64,000 nt of DNA, taken from contig NZ_JTDI01000005.1 in NCBI RefSeq assembly GCF_000802225.1, positions 1-64,000 of the forward strand. Reading direction: 5' to 3'. The position numbers and the translations under genes were made by a program. The DNA comes from Novosphingobium malaysiense (GTDB lineage Bacteria; Pseudomonadota; Alphaproteobacteria; Sphingomonadales; Sphingomonadaceae). Below the pieces are notes generated by a model. It saw only the letters and a list, made by a program, of their open reading frames with translations. It searched no databases and had not been told where the DNA came from. This document shows, piece by piece, positions 8,931-18,520 of this stretch (its first letter is position 1; every line of letters starts with the position of its first letter).

Positions 8931-10157
8931 TCAGGCAATGACGCCGGACGCTTTCAGTTCCTCGATGCGGTCCCATTCGAGCCCCAGTTCCATCAGGAAC
9001 ATTTCAGTGTGTTCCGAGGCCTGCGGGGCGCGGTTGTTCTCTACCGGTTGGTGGTTGAACTGCACAGGGTTTCGTACCAGCCGCAAGGGATCGCCGCCGT
9101 CGAGCGCTTCGACTTCGAAAAACATGTCGTTGGCGAGCGCCTGGGTGTCGCTAGCGAGATCGAGCAGGCTTTGCACCGGTGCCCACTGGCCGGTGTAGGT
9201 CTTGAGGTGTTCGCGCCAGTAGTCGAATGGCCTGGCACCAATGGCATCGGCGATCCGCGCGCTGACATCCTGCCAGTTCTGCATGATCGCCTCGGCCGTG
9301 TTGTAGCGGGCGTCGTCCATCATCTCGCCCATGCCGAGGTGCTCGTAGAGGCTCTTCGCATAGGGGCCGGGGGTGAGCGTGCACAGGTTGATCACGCCCT
9401 TGTCCGAGGTGGTGTAATTGCCGAGGAAGGGGTTGCCCGGCATCGATCCGGACATCGGCATGTGCGCACGTGGCGTGATGCCGGATTCCAGCGCCATGTC
9501 GATCTGAGACCCGCAGGCCCACCAGCTGGTGGACAGCAGCGAAACGTCGATTTCCAGGGCTTCGCCGGTCCGTTCACGGTGAAGCAGGGCGGCCGCGATA
9601 CCGCCGGCGATGTTCATGCCGCCGATTGAATCCCCGAAGGCGGCGATCGGTTGCATGAAGGCACCGCCCAGCTCTTCCGGGGTGGTCGAATAGGCCAGCC
9701 CGCCACGGGTCCAGAAGGCGGTATTGTCGAACCCGCCCGCTTCGCGTTCGGGGCCCTTGTCGCCGAACGCGGAGCCGCGCGCATAGATGATGTTCGGATT
9801 GATCGCGCGGATATCGTCGACGTCGATCTTCAGCTTCTTGCGGGCTGCGGGCAGGTAGTTGGTCAGGAAGACGTCGGCGGTCTTTGCGATCTCGTAGATC
9901 AGCTTCTGGCCTTCCTCGGTCGAGACGTCGACGCCGACGCTGCGCTTGCCGCGGTTGGGGTGCTCGATCATGCCGTTGCGCAGGGGATCGATCTGCGCGC
10001 CGAAGGAATTGATGAAGCCGCGCTGGGTGTCGCCACGGACGGGGTGCTCGATCTTGATGACATCCGCTCCCCAGTCGGTCAGGACGCCCCCGGCTGCGGG
10101 CACGAACGTGAACTGCGCGACTTCGAGGACGCGAATGCCCTTCATTACCTGTGTCAT
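8931..10157 (-). CDS. CoA-transferase family III (CaiB/BaiF type)
   Basis: A 408-residue family III CoA-transferase, which moves CoA between carboxylic acids without ATP. The N-terminal [10 protein letters not shown] with the [11 protein letters not shown] strand is the Rossmann-like core, and Asp176 in FGDSIGGM fits the catalytic aspartate that forms the acyl anhydride. ATG 10157 follows GGAGAG at 9 bases; upstream in-frame starts would run into the operator. It leads a three-gene leftward unit with the barrel protein and epoxide hydrolase. Unlike the paralogue at 34094-35236 it lacks the His/Asp racemase pair. Confidence 0.9.
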   Translation of the reverse strand: MTQVMKGIRVLEVAQFTFVPAAGGVLTDWGADVIKIEHPVRGDTQRGFINSFGAQIDPLRNGMIEHPNRGKRSVGVDVSTEEGQKLIYEIAKTADVFLTNYLPAARKKLKIDVDDIRAINPNIIYARGSAFGDKGPEREAGGFDNTAFWTRGGLAYSTTPEELGGAFMQPIAAFGDSIGGMNIAGGIAAALLHRERTGEALEIDVSLLSTSWWACGSQIDMALESGITPRAHMPMSGSMPGNPFLGNYTTSDKGVINLCTLTPGPYAKSLYEHLGMGEMMDDARYNTAEAIMQNWQDVSARIADAIGARPFDYWREHLKTYTGQWAPVQSLLDLASDTQALANDMFFEVEALDGGDPLRLVRNPVQFNHQPVENNRAPQASEHTEMFLMELGLEWDRIEELKASGVIA

Positions 10158-10174
10158 GACGCCTGCTCTCCCCA

Positions 10175-10197
10175 TAATGAAATGCACTGTTTGCACT
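10175..10197 (+). promoter_or_regulatory. 23-bp dyad operator in CoA-transferase/cyclase divergent region
   Basis: Left half TAATGAAAT (identical to the consensus) and right half TTTGCACT. It is 17 bp from the CoA-transferase ATG and 116 bp from the cyclase ATG, so one site could serve both. CATAAT at 10173-10178 overlaps it as a rightward -10. Confidence 0.65.
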
Positions 10198-10313
10198 CTT
10201 TTACTTGTGTATGGTCGCCGTGGCACGCCGCCGCTCGGCTCGCGCAGGCGTTATCGCGGCCACGATCTAGCTGCGCACAGCGATGATCGGCCGGAAAACT
10301 GGAGAAAATTTCT

Positions 10314-11381
10314 ATGAGCACGTTCGGAAACGAAAGCGGGACGCACACCGCGCAGCGCTGGAAGAACCGGCCGGAGGGATCGAACTGGGGCGATTTCGGG
10401 CCGCACGATCAGATCGGCCGCCTCAATCTCATCACGCCGGAGCGGCGCCGCGCGGCGGCTGCCGAAGTGCGCGAGGGTATCGCCTTCTGCCTTTCCCTTC
10501 CGCTCGATTGCCCGCGCCAGCAGTTCAATCCACGGCGTTTTCCGCCGCAGATCGGTTATTCGATGCGCGGCGAGGACCCGGTGATGAACTATCCCTATGC
10601 CCGCGCCATTCCCGGGATGAAGGAGACGGTCTGCGATGACCGGGCGACGCTGTCGCTGCAATATTCCACGCAGTGGGATGCGCTGTGCCACATGGGCTGC
10701 CTTTACGATTCCGGCGGCGACGGAGAGGAAGTCACCTACTATAACGGCTATCGCGCAAACCGCGATGTGAAGGGGCCGTTCGACTACCTCCACGACCGTA
10801 CTGAGCAGGCCGGGCCGCATGGCGCGATGGCGCTGGGGATCGAACGTCTTGCCGAAACCGGGCTGCAGGCGCGCGGCGTGATGATCGACCTTGCTGCGCA
10901 TGTGGGTGAGGGGCGAGTGCCGGTAGGCTACGACATGCTCATGCGCATCCTCGAAGCCGATAGCGTGATGGTCGAGCCCGGCGATGTCCTGTGCCTCCGC
11001 ACTGGCTTCGACCGCAAACTGCTGACCCAATACGCCGATCCCTCGATCGTGCTCGACCCGCACGATTGCGCTGGGCTCGATGGCTTCGACGAGCGCTTGC
11101 TGCAATGGATTGACGATTGCGGTGCGGCGGCGCTGGTCTCGGACAACGAAGCGGTCGAGGTGTCTCCCGACTTTCAGCAGGAGAACGCACACGGCATCCG
11201 GGTGCCTCTGCACAATCTCTGCCTGTTCAAGCTGGGCATTCCGCTTGGCGAATTCTTTTTGCTGAGCGATCTTGCCGACTGGCTGCGGGCCAACGGGCGG
11301 AGCCGGTTCTTGTTCACCGCGCCGCCCTTGCGGCTGCCCGGCGCGGTCGGCTCCCCGGTGACAGGGGTAGGCACCGTCTAG
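10314..11381 (+). CDS. Cyclase/kynurenine-formamidase-like hydrolase (paralogue 1)
   Basis: A 355-residue member of the metal-dependent cyclase family, which hydrolyses amides, esters or lactones of ring compounds. The usual HxGTHxD metal motif appears as YSTQWDALCH, the Gln-containing variant seen in the long branch of the family. GSNWGDFG near the N-terminus and NGYRANRD are shared with the second copy at 56179-57177. The ATG follows GGAGAAA at 8 bases. It is transcribed alone and ends at a bidirectional terminator. A carbon-carbon or lactone hydrolysis after ring cleavage is an inference. Confidence 0.85.
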   Translation: MSTFGNESGTHTAQRWKNRPEGSNWGDFGPHDQIGRLNLITPERRRAAAAEVREGIAFCLSLPLDCPRQQFNPRRFPPQIGYSMRGEDPVMNYPYARAIPGMKETVCDDRATLSLQYSTQWDALCHMGCLYDSGGDGEEVTYYNGYRANRDVKGPFDYLHDRTEQAGPHGAMALGIERLAETGLQARGVMIDLAAHVGEGRVPVGYDMLMRILEADSVMVEPGDVLCLRTGFDRKLLTQYADPSIVLDPHDCAGLDGFDERLLQWIDDCGAAALVSDNEAVEVSPDFQQENAHGIRVPLHNLCLFKLGIPLGEFFLLSDLADWLRANGRSRFLFTAPPLRLPGAVGSPVTGVGTV

Positions 11382-11392
11382 GCGGAATGGGA

Positions 11393-11430
11393 AAAGGGCC
11401 GCTTCACTCGTAGGAATGAAGCGGCCCTTT
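11393..11430. terminator. Bidirectional intrinsic terminator between cyclase and BVMO
   Basis: A perfect 14-bp stem (11393-11406 with 11417-11430) starts with an A run and ends with a T run, between the convergent cyclase and BVMO genes, so it can terminate both. Confidence 0.85.
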
Positions 11431-11453
11431 CAAGAGCTGTGCGATGTCGCCGG

Positions 11454-13430
11454 TCAGGCGGCTTCCACGTCAGCCTTTTCCTGCTCGAATTCGCCGGGAT
11501 CAAATTCGGCAGTCAGCGCATGGTAGACGCTGAGGGCCCAGGGAGAATTGGTCACGACGCGGCCGGATTTGTTCTTGTACCAGCTTGTCACGCCGGGATG
11601 TTTCCAGACCATACCTTCGAACTCGGCATCGAGCTTGGCGTTATAGGCTTCGAAGGGCTCGTGCTTGACCGACAGCACATCGATGTTGTTTTCCACCATC
11701 TCGCGTAGGGCCTGCATGATGTAACGGATCTGGCATTCCGAATGGAACAGGGCCGAGCCGCCGTGGCCGAGATTGGTGTTGGGCCCGTAGATCAGGAACA
11801 GGTTCGGGAAATCCGGCACGGTGATGCCCAGATGCGCGCGCGGATCGTCTTCGCCCCAGTGGTCGCGGATCGTGCCGTTCGTGCCGGTCACTTCGATCGG
11901 GTAAAGGGGGCATTGTGCCTTGAAGCCGGTGGCCAGCACGATCACGTCCGCCTGATGCTCCTCGCCGTTTTCATCGACGATGCCGTGTTCAGTGAACTTC
12001 TGGATCGGGCCCGAAACGAGTTCGACGTTGTCCCGCGTCAGCGACTTCAGGAAGCCGCCGTCCCGCAGCATGCGCTTGCCGTAAGGCGGGAACTTCGGCG
12101 TGACCTTGGCGATCAGTTCCTCGTCGCCATTGCACTGTTCTCGGATATTCGCTTCCAGCCATTCGCGAATGCGCTGGTTCTCGGCATTGAGCGATTTGGT
12201 TTCCGGCCAGTTCGGGTCCGTGCGCATCTGCGGCAGCAGACCGTCGGCGGTGGCCCACAGCAGGAGGAAGCGGTACCATTTGTTGTAGTAAGGGATGTTC
12301 GCTAGTGCCCACTTCCAGCTGTCCGAAACCTGCTTGAAAATGAGCGGGTTGGGCCGGGCCCAGTGCGGCGAGCGCTGGAAAACGACCAGCTTCTCCACCT
12401 CGGGGGCGATGGCCGGGGCGATCTGCTGGCCTGATGCGCCGGTTCCGATCAGGGCGACCGTCTTGCCCTTGATGTCCACGCTGTGGTCCCAGCGGGCCGA
12501 GTGGAACATCGGTCCCTTGAAGTCATCCATGCCGGGAATGTTCGGATAAGCAGGAACATTAAGGAGCCCGGCGGCGCTGATCACGGCATTGTAGCGTTCT
12601 TCGGAAACGTTGCCGTGCTTGTCGCGGATCTTCACGTCCCAGACGGCGTCCTTGCCATTCCAGGTGCACGATACGACCTCCTGCTCGAAACGCACATGAT
12701 CCGAAATGCCCATCTCTGTGTAACAGGTGTTGATATAGTTCAGAATCTCGTGGCCGCGTGCGAAATAGTGGTCCCAGTTCGGGTCCATGCGGAACGAGTA
12801 GGAATAGAAGTGGTTCGGCGTGTCGACAGCGACGCCGGGATAGGTGTTCTCGTACCAGGTCCCGCCGACCTTGTCGTTTTTTTCGACGATGACGAAGTTG
12901 TACCCGGCCTCCTTGAGCTTGGCGCCCATGGCAATGCCCGAAAAGCCAGCGCCGATGACCAGCACCTTGAAGTTCGCAAGCCGCGCTGCGGGCGGGGGCT
13001 TGCGCCACTTTACGGTTTTCGCGTCCTTCCCGTCGAAGTTCAGCTCATCGTAGATCATCGGGTAGTAGGCTTCGGGCACGTGCGTGCCGACCGCGGTGTC
13101 AGCCATTTTCTGCAGCAGTTCGGTCGACGGAGCCGGCGGAAGCGGGCGGCCGCTTTTCGCGTAATCCCGGAATGCCTCAACTAGCTTCCGCCGCAATTCG
13201 GCCTTCATCTCCTCGGGCACTTCTTCCTCGAAGCCCCAGGCACCCTTGATGTAGGGGGCAAACCGGTCGAGAGTTGCGGTGTCTCCGGTGAGATGGCCAT
13301 AGACCAGCAGAAGCGGCTGGACGTCCAGATCGATGAGATGGCGTTCCAGTTCGGCCTCGCGGCGGAGAAGATCCTGCAGCGCGCCCTCGCGATGCTCGGG
13401 AAGCGGGGTCGGCTTCGTTTGCTCATCCAT
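11454..13430 (-). CDS. Baeyer-Villiger monooxygenase (HAPMO type)
   Basis: About 658 residues from ATG 13430 (MDEQTK); an in-frame ATG at 13442 is an alternative. After a roughly 150-residue N-terminal extension comes the FAD motif GAGFSG (160-165), then KVGGTWYENTYPG, the BVMO fingerprint FKGPMFHSARWD, and the NADPH motif GTGASGQ. The extension and length match the 4-hydroxyacetophenone monooxygenase branch rather than cyclohexanone monooxygenase. It inserts oxygen beside a ketone to make an ester or lactone, which suits the hydrolases around it. Transcribed alone, with a dyad operator far upstream. Confidence 0.93.
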   Translation of the reverse strand: MDEQTKPTPLPEHREGALQDLLRREAELERHLIDLDVQPLLLVYGHLTGDTATLDRFAPYIKGAWGFEEEVPEEMKAELRRKLVEAFRDYAKSGRPLPPAPSTELLQKMADTAVGTHVPEAYYPMIYDELNFDGKDAKTVKWRKPPPAARLANFKVLVIGAGFSGIAMGAKLKEAGYNFVIVEKNDKVGGTWYENTYPGVAVDTPNHFYSYSFRMDPNWDHYFARGHEILNYINTCYTEMGISDHVRFEQEVVSCTWNGKDAVWDVKIRDKHGNVSEERYNAVISAAGLLNVPAYPNIPGMDDFKGPMFHSARWDHSVDIKGKTVALIGTGASGQQIAPAIAPEVEKLVVFQRSPHWARPNPLIFKQVSDSWKWALANIPYYNKWYRFLLLWATADGLLPQMRTDPNWPETKSLNAENQRIREWLEANIREQCNGDEELIAKVTPKFPPYGKRMLRDGGFLKSLTRDNVELVSGPIQKFTEHGIVDENGEEHQADVIVLATGFKAQCPLYPIEVTGTNGTIRDHWGEDDPRAHLGITVPDFPNLFLIYGPNTNLGHGGSALFHSECQIRYIMQALREMVENNIDVLSVKHEPFEAYNAKLDAEFEGMVWKHPGVTSWYKNKSGRVVTNSPWALSVYHALTAEFDPGEFEQEKADVEAA

Positions 13431-13594
13431 GAATACTGTCATCCTCGCATGGCCGGCTTCGTCAGGCCGGCGTGTGATCCCGTTTTCGTGCTTGTCCGGA
13501 AGCGGTTCAGGAAACCGGTCCCATGGCCTGCCCGACGTCCCGGAATCGAAAGCCGGTCGGTGCGGAGTAGGTTGCACACCCATGCAGCAAAAAC

Positions 13595-13617
13595 AATGCA
13601 ACATGGTTGATGCATAT
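13595..13617 (-). promoter_or_regulatory. 23-bp dyad operator, BVMO gene
   Basis: Read leftward, the left half is ATATGCATC and the right half TGTTGCATT. TGATAT overlaps it as a possible -10. It lies about 164 bp upstream of the chosen BVMO start, implying a long leader. Confidence 0.6.
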
Positions 13618-13848
13618 CAATACAGGGCTGAGAGGGTTGCCGTCCAGCACGAACATACACGAGTGTAGGCTTGATCCGGAAAAATTTATTCAACATGTTG
13701 TTTGTAAACAGGTTTAAAATCCATGCCGGGTTGATGGGCTGGGGTGGTTGCAGCGGATTTCTGCTCTTTGAGGCTGCTGTTTTCGCCGGTATCGTGCGTA
13801 CGATCCAGGATTTCCGTGAGGTCTTTGCATTCCCGTGAAAACAAGAAT

Positions 13849-13871
13849 ATTGCTACGCATGAAGTGTAATT
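13849..13871 (-). promoter_or_regulatory. Possible 23-bp dyad operator, ligase-ECH unit
   Basis: Halves AATTACAC and TAGCAAT read leftward are a weaker match. It sits 24 bp upstream of the ligase ATG at 13896, where a regulatory site would be expected. Confidence 0.4.
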
Positions 13872-13895
13872 TTCATAAGAACACGGGGAGTGATG

Positions 13896-15641
13896 ATGGC
13901 GGCAACGATCGAGAATGGGAATCGGGGCGTTGCTGCATGGCGGGGGAACGTGAGAGACCCGCTCTGTGAACGCCTGATTGGTCCCGGCAAGGCCTATGAA
14001 ATCGAGACGGTCGATGTCGGCGGGCGGGAATGCGAGGTGTTCAAGGGGGCGCCCCGCAATCTGGCGGGGCTGTACCGGCGCGGCATGGCGTTTCCTGACC
14101 GGCTCATGGTCGTGCAGGGGGATCTGAAGATCACCTATTCGGGAGGATTTGCGCGGGCGGCGGCGCTTGCCCGGGCTTTGCGTGACCGGTTCGGCGTGGC
14201 GCGGGGGGATAGCGTCGCCGTGGCCACCAGCAATCGCGCCGAATGGATCATCGCGACGCTGGCGATTACGGCCATAGGAGCCCGTGCAGCGCTGGTGAAC
14301 AGCCGCGGCGTGGCCGAAGAGATGTTGCGCGCGATCGAGAATGTCGAAAGCAAGATTGTGATTCTCGATGCTGAACGCGACGAGGTAATCTCGGTGGAAC
14401 GGCCTGATCCCCAATGGCCGCGCATCGTGATCGGCTCGCCGCAGAACCCGTTGCGACCTGGAAAGGACGCCGATTTTGCCGAACTCTCTGCCCCGCAGGC
14501 GGGCGTGACGTTCGAGCCGCTGGACATGGACCCGACGGAAGGCGCGATTATTCTCTTCACATCGGGCACGACCGGGTTCCCGAAAGGTGCGCTCCTCAGT
14601 CACGGCGCGCTGGCGCATTCGGTGTCCGTGGCAACGATGATGGGCGCGTTGCAAGACCTGCGCTACGAGGAGGAAAGCGGGGAGACGCTGCCTGCTGAAA
14701 GCCGCTCCATGGCTACGCCGGCCGTCATTCTGGGGCCGATGTTCCACCTCTCCGGCATCATGCCGATCCTGCGGGCGCTGAGCGTGGGTACCACCATCCA
14801 CATTCTGGGCAAGTGGAACGTGGATGTAGCCTTCGACATGATCGAGAATGTCGGCATGACGCGGCTCTCTTTTGTGCCGGCCATGCTGTTCGACATGTTC
14901 CGTTCGGAACGGGCCACGCCCGAATTGCTGCGCAAGGTGCGCTACATGGTCAATGGTGCCGCGCCGCTCAATCTCCAACTCGTGGACGAAATTCGCAAGC
15001 GCATGCCCAATTGCCAGCTGTCGAACGGCTATGGCCAGACCGAGGGTACGGCGTGGACCTGCGGGATCAGCGGCAACATCTATCTCCAGCATCCGGCGGC
15101 CTGCGGTTTCGCCGCGCCTACCGTGAAAGTTCAGTTGCGGCGCGACGACGGCAGCGAGCCGGAGATTGGCGAACCCGGCGAGCTGTGGGTGTCCAGTGCC
15201 ATGGTGATGAATGAATACGTCGGCGATCCGGAAGCCACGGCCGAGGCCTTGCAGGACGGCTGGCTCGCCTCTGGCGACATTGCCACGGTCAACGAACAGG
15301 GCATTTTTACCATCGTCGACCGCAAGAAGAACATGGTCATCTCGGGCGGTGAAAACATCTACTGCGCCGAGGTCGAGCGGGTGGTGGGAGCCATGCCCGG
15401 CGTGCGCGAATGCATCGCCTATGGGGAGCCGGACGAGCGCCTTGGCGAGAGGCTGACGGTCACCGTCGTTTTCGATGCGGGGCAGGATGCAGACGAGGAT
15501 GCCGTCAAGGCCTATTGCCGGGAACACCTGGCCATATACAAGGTACCGCGCGAGGTGCGGGTGCGTGCAGATCTTCTTCCGCGCACGGCATCGGGAAAGA
15601 TCGATCGCGGGACCTTTCTGCGCACAAAGGCCGCGGCATGA
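13896..15641 (+). CDS. AMP-dependent acyl-CoA synthetase (ligase 1)
   Basis: About 581 residues of the ANL adenylating superfamily, which activates a carboxylate with ATP and joins it to CoA. The P-loop reads TSGTTGFPKG, the A5 region YGQTEG, the hinge DRKKNMVISGGENIY, and the C-terminal lysine loop PRTASGKIDR. All are intact, so it should be active. ATG 13896 lies 5 bases after GGGGAG (GTG 13890 and ATG 13893 are in-frame alternatives). Its stop overlaps the next ECH start (ATGA), which implies the same pathway step order: activation then hydration. Confidence 0.93.
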   Translation: MAATIENGNRGVAAWRGNVRDPLCERLIGPGKAYEIETVDVGGRECEVFKGAPRNLAGLYRRGMAFPDRLMVVQGDLKITYSGGFARAAALARALRDRFGVARGDSVAVATSNRAEWIIATLAITAIGARAALVNSRGVAEEMLRAIENVESKIVILDAERDEVISVERPDPQWPRIVIGSPQNPLRPGKDADFAELSAPQAGVTFEPLDMDPTEGAIILFTSGTTGFPKGALLSHGALAHSVSVATMMGALQDLRYEEESGETLPAESRSMATPAVILGPMFHLSGIMPILRALSVGTTIHILGKWNVDVAFDMIENVGMTRLSFVPAMLFDMFRSERATPELLRKVRYMVNGAAPLNLQLVDEIRKRMPNCQLSNGYGQTEGTAWTCGISGNIYLQHPAACGFAAPTVKVQLRRDDGSEPEIGEPGELWVSSAMVMNEYVGDPEATAEALQDGWLASGDIATVNEQGIFTIVDRKKNMVISGGENIYCAEVERVVGAMPGVRECIAYGEPDERLGERLTVTVVFDAGQDADEDAVKAYCREHLAIYKVPREVRVRADLLPRTASGKIDRGTFLRTKAAA

Positions 15642-16528
15642 CGGTCGCGTTCGGGCATATCCGCTTTGCGGTTGAAGAGGGCATCGCCACGATCACGCTT
15701 TGGCGCCCGGAGAAGCTGAATGCCGCCAGCGGGCAGATGATCGAGGAACTGCTGCAGGCGTTCGAACTTGCCGATGCCGACGATGCCGTTGGGGCCGTGA
15801 TCGTGACCGGAGAAGGGCGGGCCTTCTGTTCGGGAGCAGACCTGACCCGGGGCGAGGCCACATTCGTCGCTGCTCGTACGCAAGGTCTCGATCCGGCGGG
15901 TGGCGAGGATGTCTATGGCCGGGAAGAAGCACGCGAACCGGGGGGCGAGATTGCCTTGCGGCTCTATCGCATGAAAAAGCCCGTGATCGCTGCAATCAAT
16001 GGCGGCTGCGCAGGCATGGGTGCAAGCCTACCACTGCCGATGGACATCCGCCTGGCCAGTGAAGCGGCCAGGTTCGGCTTTGTCTATGCGCGGCGCGGCA
16101 TGGTGCCTGAGGTGTGCTCGAGCTTCTTCCTTCCGCGCATTGTCGGTATCGCGAAGGCCCTGGAATGGTGCTACTCGGGTCGCCTCGTCGACGCGCAGGA
16201 GGCGTTGCGGGAACGGCTGGTTTCGGCAGTCTATCCTCCCGAAGACCTTATGCCGCAGGCTCGCCTTCTGGCCCGCCAGTTCATCGAGAACTCGGCACCG
16301 GTCTCGATTGCTCTGACCCGCCAAATGCTCTGGCGCGGACTCGAAGCGCCTCATCCGATGGAAGCGCACCGGATTGAGAGCCGCGCGACTTATTCGCGTG
16401 CGCGTGCCGCCGACGTGGTGGAAGGTGTGCGGGCCTACATGGAAAAGCGTTTGCCAGTCTTTCCCGAGAAAGTCTCGACGCAGATGCCTGATTTCTATCC
16501 CTGGTGGGACGAGCCCCGGTACAGTTGA
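15638..16528 (+). CDS. Enoyl-CoA hydratase/isomerase family protein
   Basis: A 296-residue crotonase-fold enzyme. FCSGADLTRG and NGGCAGMGASL form the oxyanion hole, and RRGMVPEVCSS carries a Glu where the hydratase/isomerase catalytic acid is expected. The start is fixed by an ATGA overlap with the ligase stop. C-terminal residues run long (to YPWWDEPRY), a feature of a distinct acyl-CoA subgroup. Expected to hydrate or isomerise the product of the coupled ligase after dehydrogenation. Substrate unknown. Confidence 0.9.
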   Translation: MTVAFGHIRFAVEEGIATITLWRPEKLNAASGQMIEELLQAFELADADDAVGAVIVTGEGRAFCSGADLTRGEATFVAARTQGLDPAGGEDVYGREEAREPGGEIALRLYRMKKPVIAAINGGCAGMGASLPLPMDIRLASEAARFGFVYARRGMVPEVCSSFFLPRIVGIAKALEWCYSGRLVDAQEALRERLVSAVYPPEDLMPQARLLARQFIENSAPVSIALTRQMLWRGLEAPHPMEAHRIESRATYSRARAADVVEGVRAYMEKRLPVFPEKVSTQMPDFYPWWDEPRYS

Positions 16529-16564
16529 CCCACCTCCCCCACACAGTGGGGTGCGCTATAAAAA

Positions 16565-16587
16565 TAATGCATTGAGCGAATTGCAAT
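16565..16587 (+). promoter_or_regulatory. 23-bp dyad operator, KstD-like gene
   Basis: Left half TAATGCATT and right half AATTGCAAT are among the best matches. It is 77 bp upstream of ATG 16665, in the short gap after the ECH gene. TATAAA at 16557-16562 could be the -10. Confidence 0.7.
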
Positions 16588-16664
16588 AATAGGCGAGGAT
16601 GTCTCATGAAGGGGCGGTGCGCCTGCGGGATGAGACTGCCGGAAACCGGGGAAGAGAGGGTGCT

Positions 16665-18365
16665 ATGAGCGATCTGGAATTCGATGAAACCTTCGATTTC
16701 GTCGTGGTCGGTAGTGGCGGCGGCTCGATGTGCGCGGCACTCTATGTGCGTACCTTGGGTAAGACTGTCACTGTCCTGGAGAAAATGCCGTTGATCGGCG
16801 GCACGACCTCACGGTCGGGCGGTGTCATGTGGATCCCCAACAATCGCTTCATGAAGCAGGAAGGTATCGAGGACAGTTTCGAGAAATCCATCGAATATAT
16901 GGAAGCGACTGCGGGGCAATCGATTGATGCACCGGGGACGTCGCTTGAGAAGCGCCGGGCCTATGTGGCCGAAGGTACCAGGATGGTCGATTTTCTGGTC
17001 GATCAGGGGATAAAATTGCGCCGTGCGCCCTTGTGGCCGGACTACTATGACGACCGGCCAGGCGGATCTGTCCCCGGACGAACGGTCCTGGCTGACATTT
17101 TCGATACCAATGAACTGGGCGAATGGCGCGACAAGCTGGAGCCCAATTTCCTGTCGGTTCCGGCCTATCACTCGGAAGGGTTCGAACTGGCGCTGATGAA
17201 GTCCTCCTGGAAGGGTAAGCTGGCCATGCTAAAGGTCGCTCTGCGCATGGTCGGCGCCAAGCTGACCGGCAAGCGGCTGACGCAGGCAGGCGGTGCGCTG
17301 CAAGGGCGGATGCTGCAGGCCTGTCTCAAGGCCGGCGCCGATATTCGCACGGACAGCGGTGTGAAAGCCTTTGTCATGGACAATGGCGCGGTCAAAGGCG
17401 TCGAAATCCTAAAAGACGGCAGGACCTGGCGCATCGGTGCCCGCAACGGCGTGCTCGTGAACGCCGGCGGATTCAGCCACAATCAGGCCATGCGCGATAA
17501 ATATCAGCCGGGGACTTCGGCGAAATGGACTGCCGCCACTCCCGGCAGCACTGGCGAAATGATCATCGAGATGATGAAGATCGGGGCCGCAATCGGGCAG
17601 ATGGAGGAAATGGTCGGCAACCAGATGTCGATCCCGCCGGGATCGGAAAACACCGGTAACGGCGTGTCGCTCGGCAATGTCGGCGGTCAGATGAACATTA
17701 CCAAACCCTATTCGATCGTGGTTGACCAGTCCGGTGTGCGCTACATGAACGAGGCGGGATCCTACATGGAATTCTGCCAGAACATGCTCCGGCGCGACAA
17801 GACGGTGCCTGCCGTGCCGAGCTGGTGGATCGTGGATCAGCAGTACATGGATACCTACATGTACACCGGCACCATGGCGGGAACGAAAAAGCCGCAGGAA
17901 TGGTACGACTCCGGTTTCCTCAAGCGTGCGGACACGGTCGACGGGCTTGCCGGTCAGATCGGTGTCGCGCCGGAAACGCTGCGCGAAACCGTCGAGCGGT
18001 TCAACGAAGGGGCGCGCAAGGGCGTAGACACTGAGTTTGGCCGGGGCAATCGCGCTTATGACAACTGGCTTGGCGACTTCCATCGCGAAGGTTCGCATAC
18101 GCTGGGCCCGATCGAGAAAGGGCCTTTCTACGCCGCCCCTGTCGTGCCAGGCGATGTCGGTACTTACGGCGGCGTCGTCACTGATGCGAACGCAAGGGTC
18201 CTTCGGGAGGATGGAACGCCGATCGAAGGGCTTTACGCGACGGGTATCAGCACGGCATCGGTCATGGGACGGATCTATCCGGGCGCCGGATCAAGCATCG
18301 GGCCTTCGTTCGTGTTCGGCTACATCGCCGCCCGGCATGCATTGCACGCGCACAACCGCGGCTGA
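16665..18365 (+). CDS. FAD-dependent dehydrogenase, 3-ketosteroid Delta1-dehydrogenase-like
   Basis: A 566-residue flavoprotein of the fumarate reductase/KstD superfamily. GSGGG (residues 16-20) begins the FAD Rossmann fold, followed by VLEKMPLIGGTT and SGGVMWIP. The C-terminal YPGAGSSIGP is the KstD-type segment that carries the catalytic Tyr and the Gly binding the 3-keto oxygen. ATG 16665 is preferred (GAGAGGG just upstream) over ATG 16599, where AGGCGAGG directly abuts the start. Known relatives dehydrogenate 3-ketosteroids at C1-C2; a steroid-like or cyclic ketone substrate is inferred. It stands alone with its own operator. Confidence 0.85.
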   Translation: MSDLEFDETFDFVVVGSGGGSMCAALYVRTLGKTVTVLEKMPLIGGTTSRSGGVMWIPNNRFMKQEGIEDSFEKSIEYMEATAGQSIDAPGTSLEKRRAYVAEGTRMVDFLVDQGIKLRRAPLWPDYYDDRPGGSVPGRTVLADIFDTNELGEWRDKLEPNFLSVPAYHSEGFELALMKSSWKGKLAMLKVALRMVGAKLTGKRLTQAGGALQGRMLQACLKAGADIRTDSGVKAFVMDNGAVKGVEILKDGRTWRIGARNGVLVNAGGFSHNQAMRDKYQPGTSAKWTAATPGSTGEMIIEMMKIGAAIGQMEEMVGNQMSIPPGSENTGNGVSLGNVGGQMNITKPYSIVVDQSGVRYMNEAGSYMEFCQNMLRRDKTVPAVPSWWIVDQQYMDTYMYTGTMAGTKKPQEWYDSGFLKRADTVDGLAGQIGVAPETLRETVERFNEGARKGVDTEFGRGNRAYDNWLGDFHREGSHTLGPIEKGPFYAAPVVPGDVGTYGGVVTDANARVLREDGTPIEGLYATGISTASVMGRIYPGAGSSIGPSFVFGYIAARHALHAHNRG

Positions 18366-18429
18366 CGGCTCGGATAACAGCGATGCGGCAATCGCGGGAT
18401 CCCGGTCCTTCCTGTGGGGAAATGGCATG

Positions 18430-18452
18430 AAAAGCTTGTTTTGCGTTGCATT
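18430..18452 (+). promoter_or_regulatory. Weak 23-bp dyad-like site upstream of TetR gene
   Basis: The right half CGTTGCATT is good but the left half AAAAGCTTG is poor. It is 68 bp upstream of the TetR start. Possible autoregulation if TetR binds the regulon motif. Confidence 0.3.
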
Positions 18453-18520
18453 TTAGATCAACGGTTTCTGTTCGATAGCCCTTTTATCCGTCATCCAGCG
18501 TATTTGAAGCGGGGGTAGAG

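Larger units (their letters stand above)
13431..13895. other. Divergent intergenic region between BVMO and acyl-CoA ligase genes
   Basis: About 465 bp without a convincing gene. It is more AT-rich than its surroundings. It holds two dyad-like operators (13595-13617 and 13849-13871), a 10-bp palindrome CAACATGTTG at 13691-13700, and a nearby TGTTT/AAACA dyad at 13699-13710. Nothing else is recognised. Confidence 0.6.

Noticed and set aside
13686..15527. 613-codon open frame on the reverse strand opposite acyl-CoA ligase 1
   Set aside because: It lies antisense to an intact ligase with all ANL motifs, is rich in His/Arg/Gly as expected of GC-rich shadow frames, and resembles no family.
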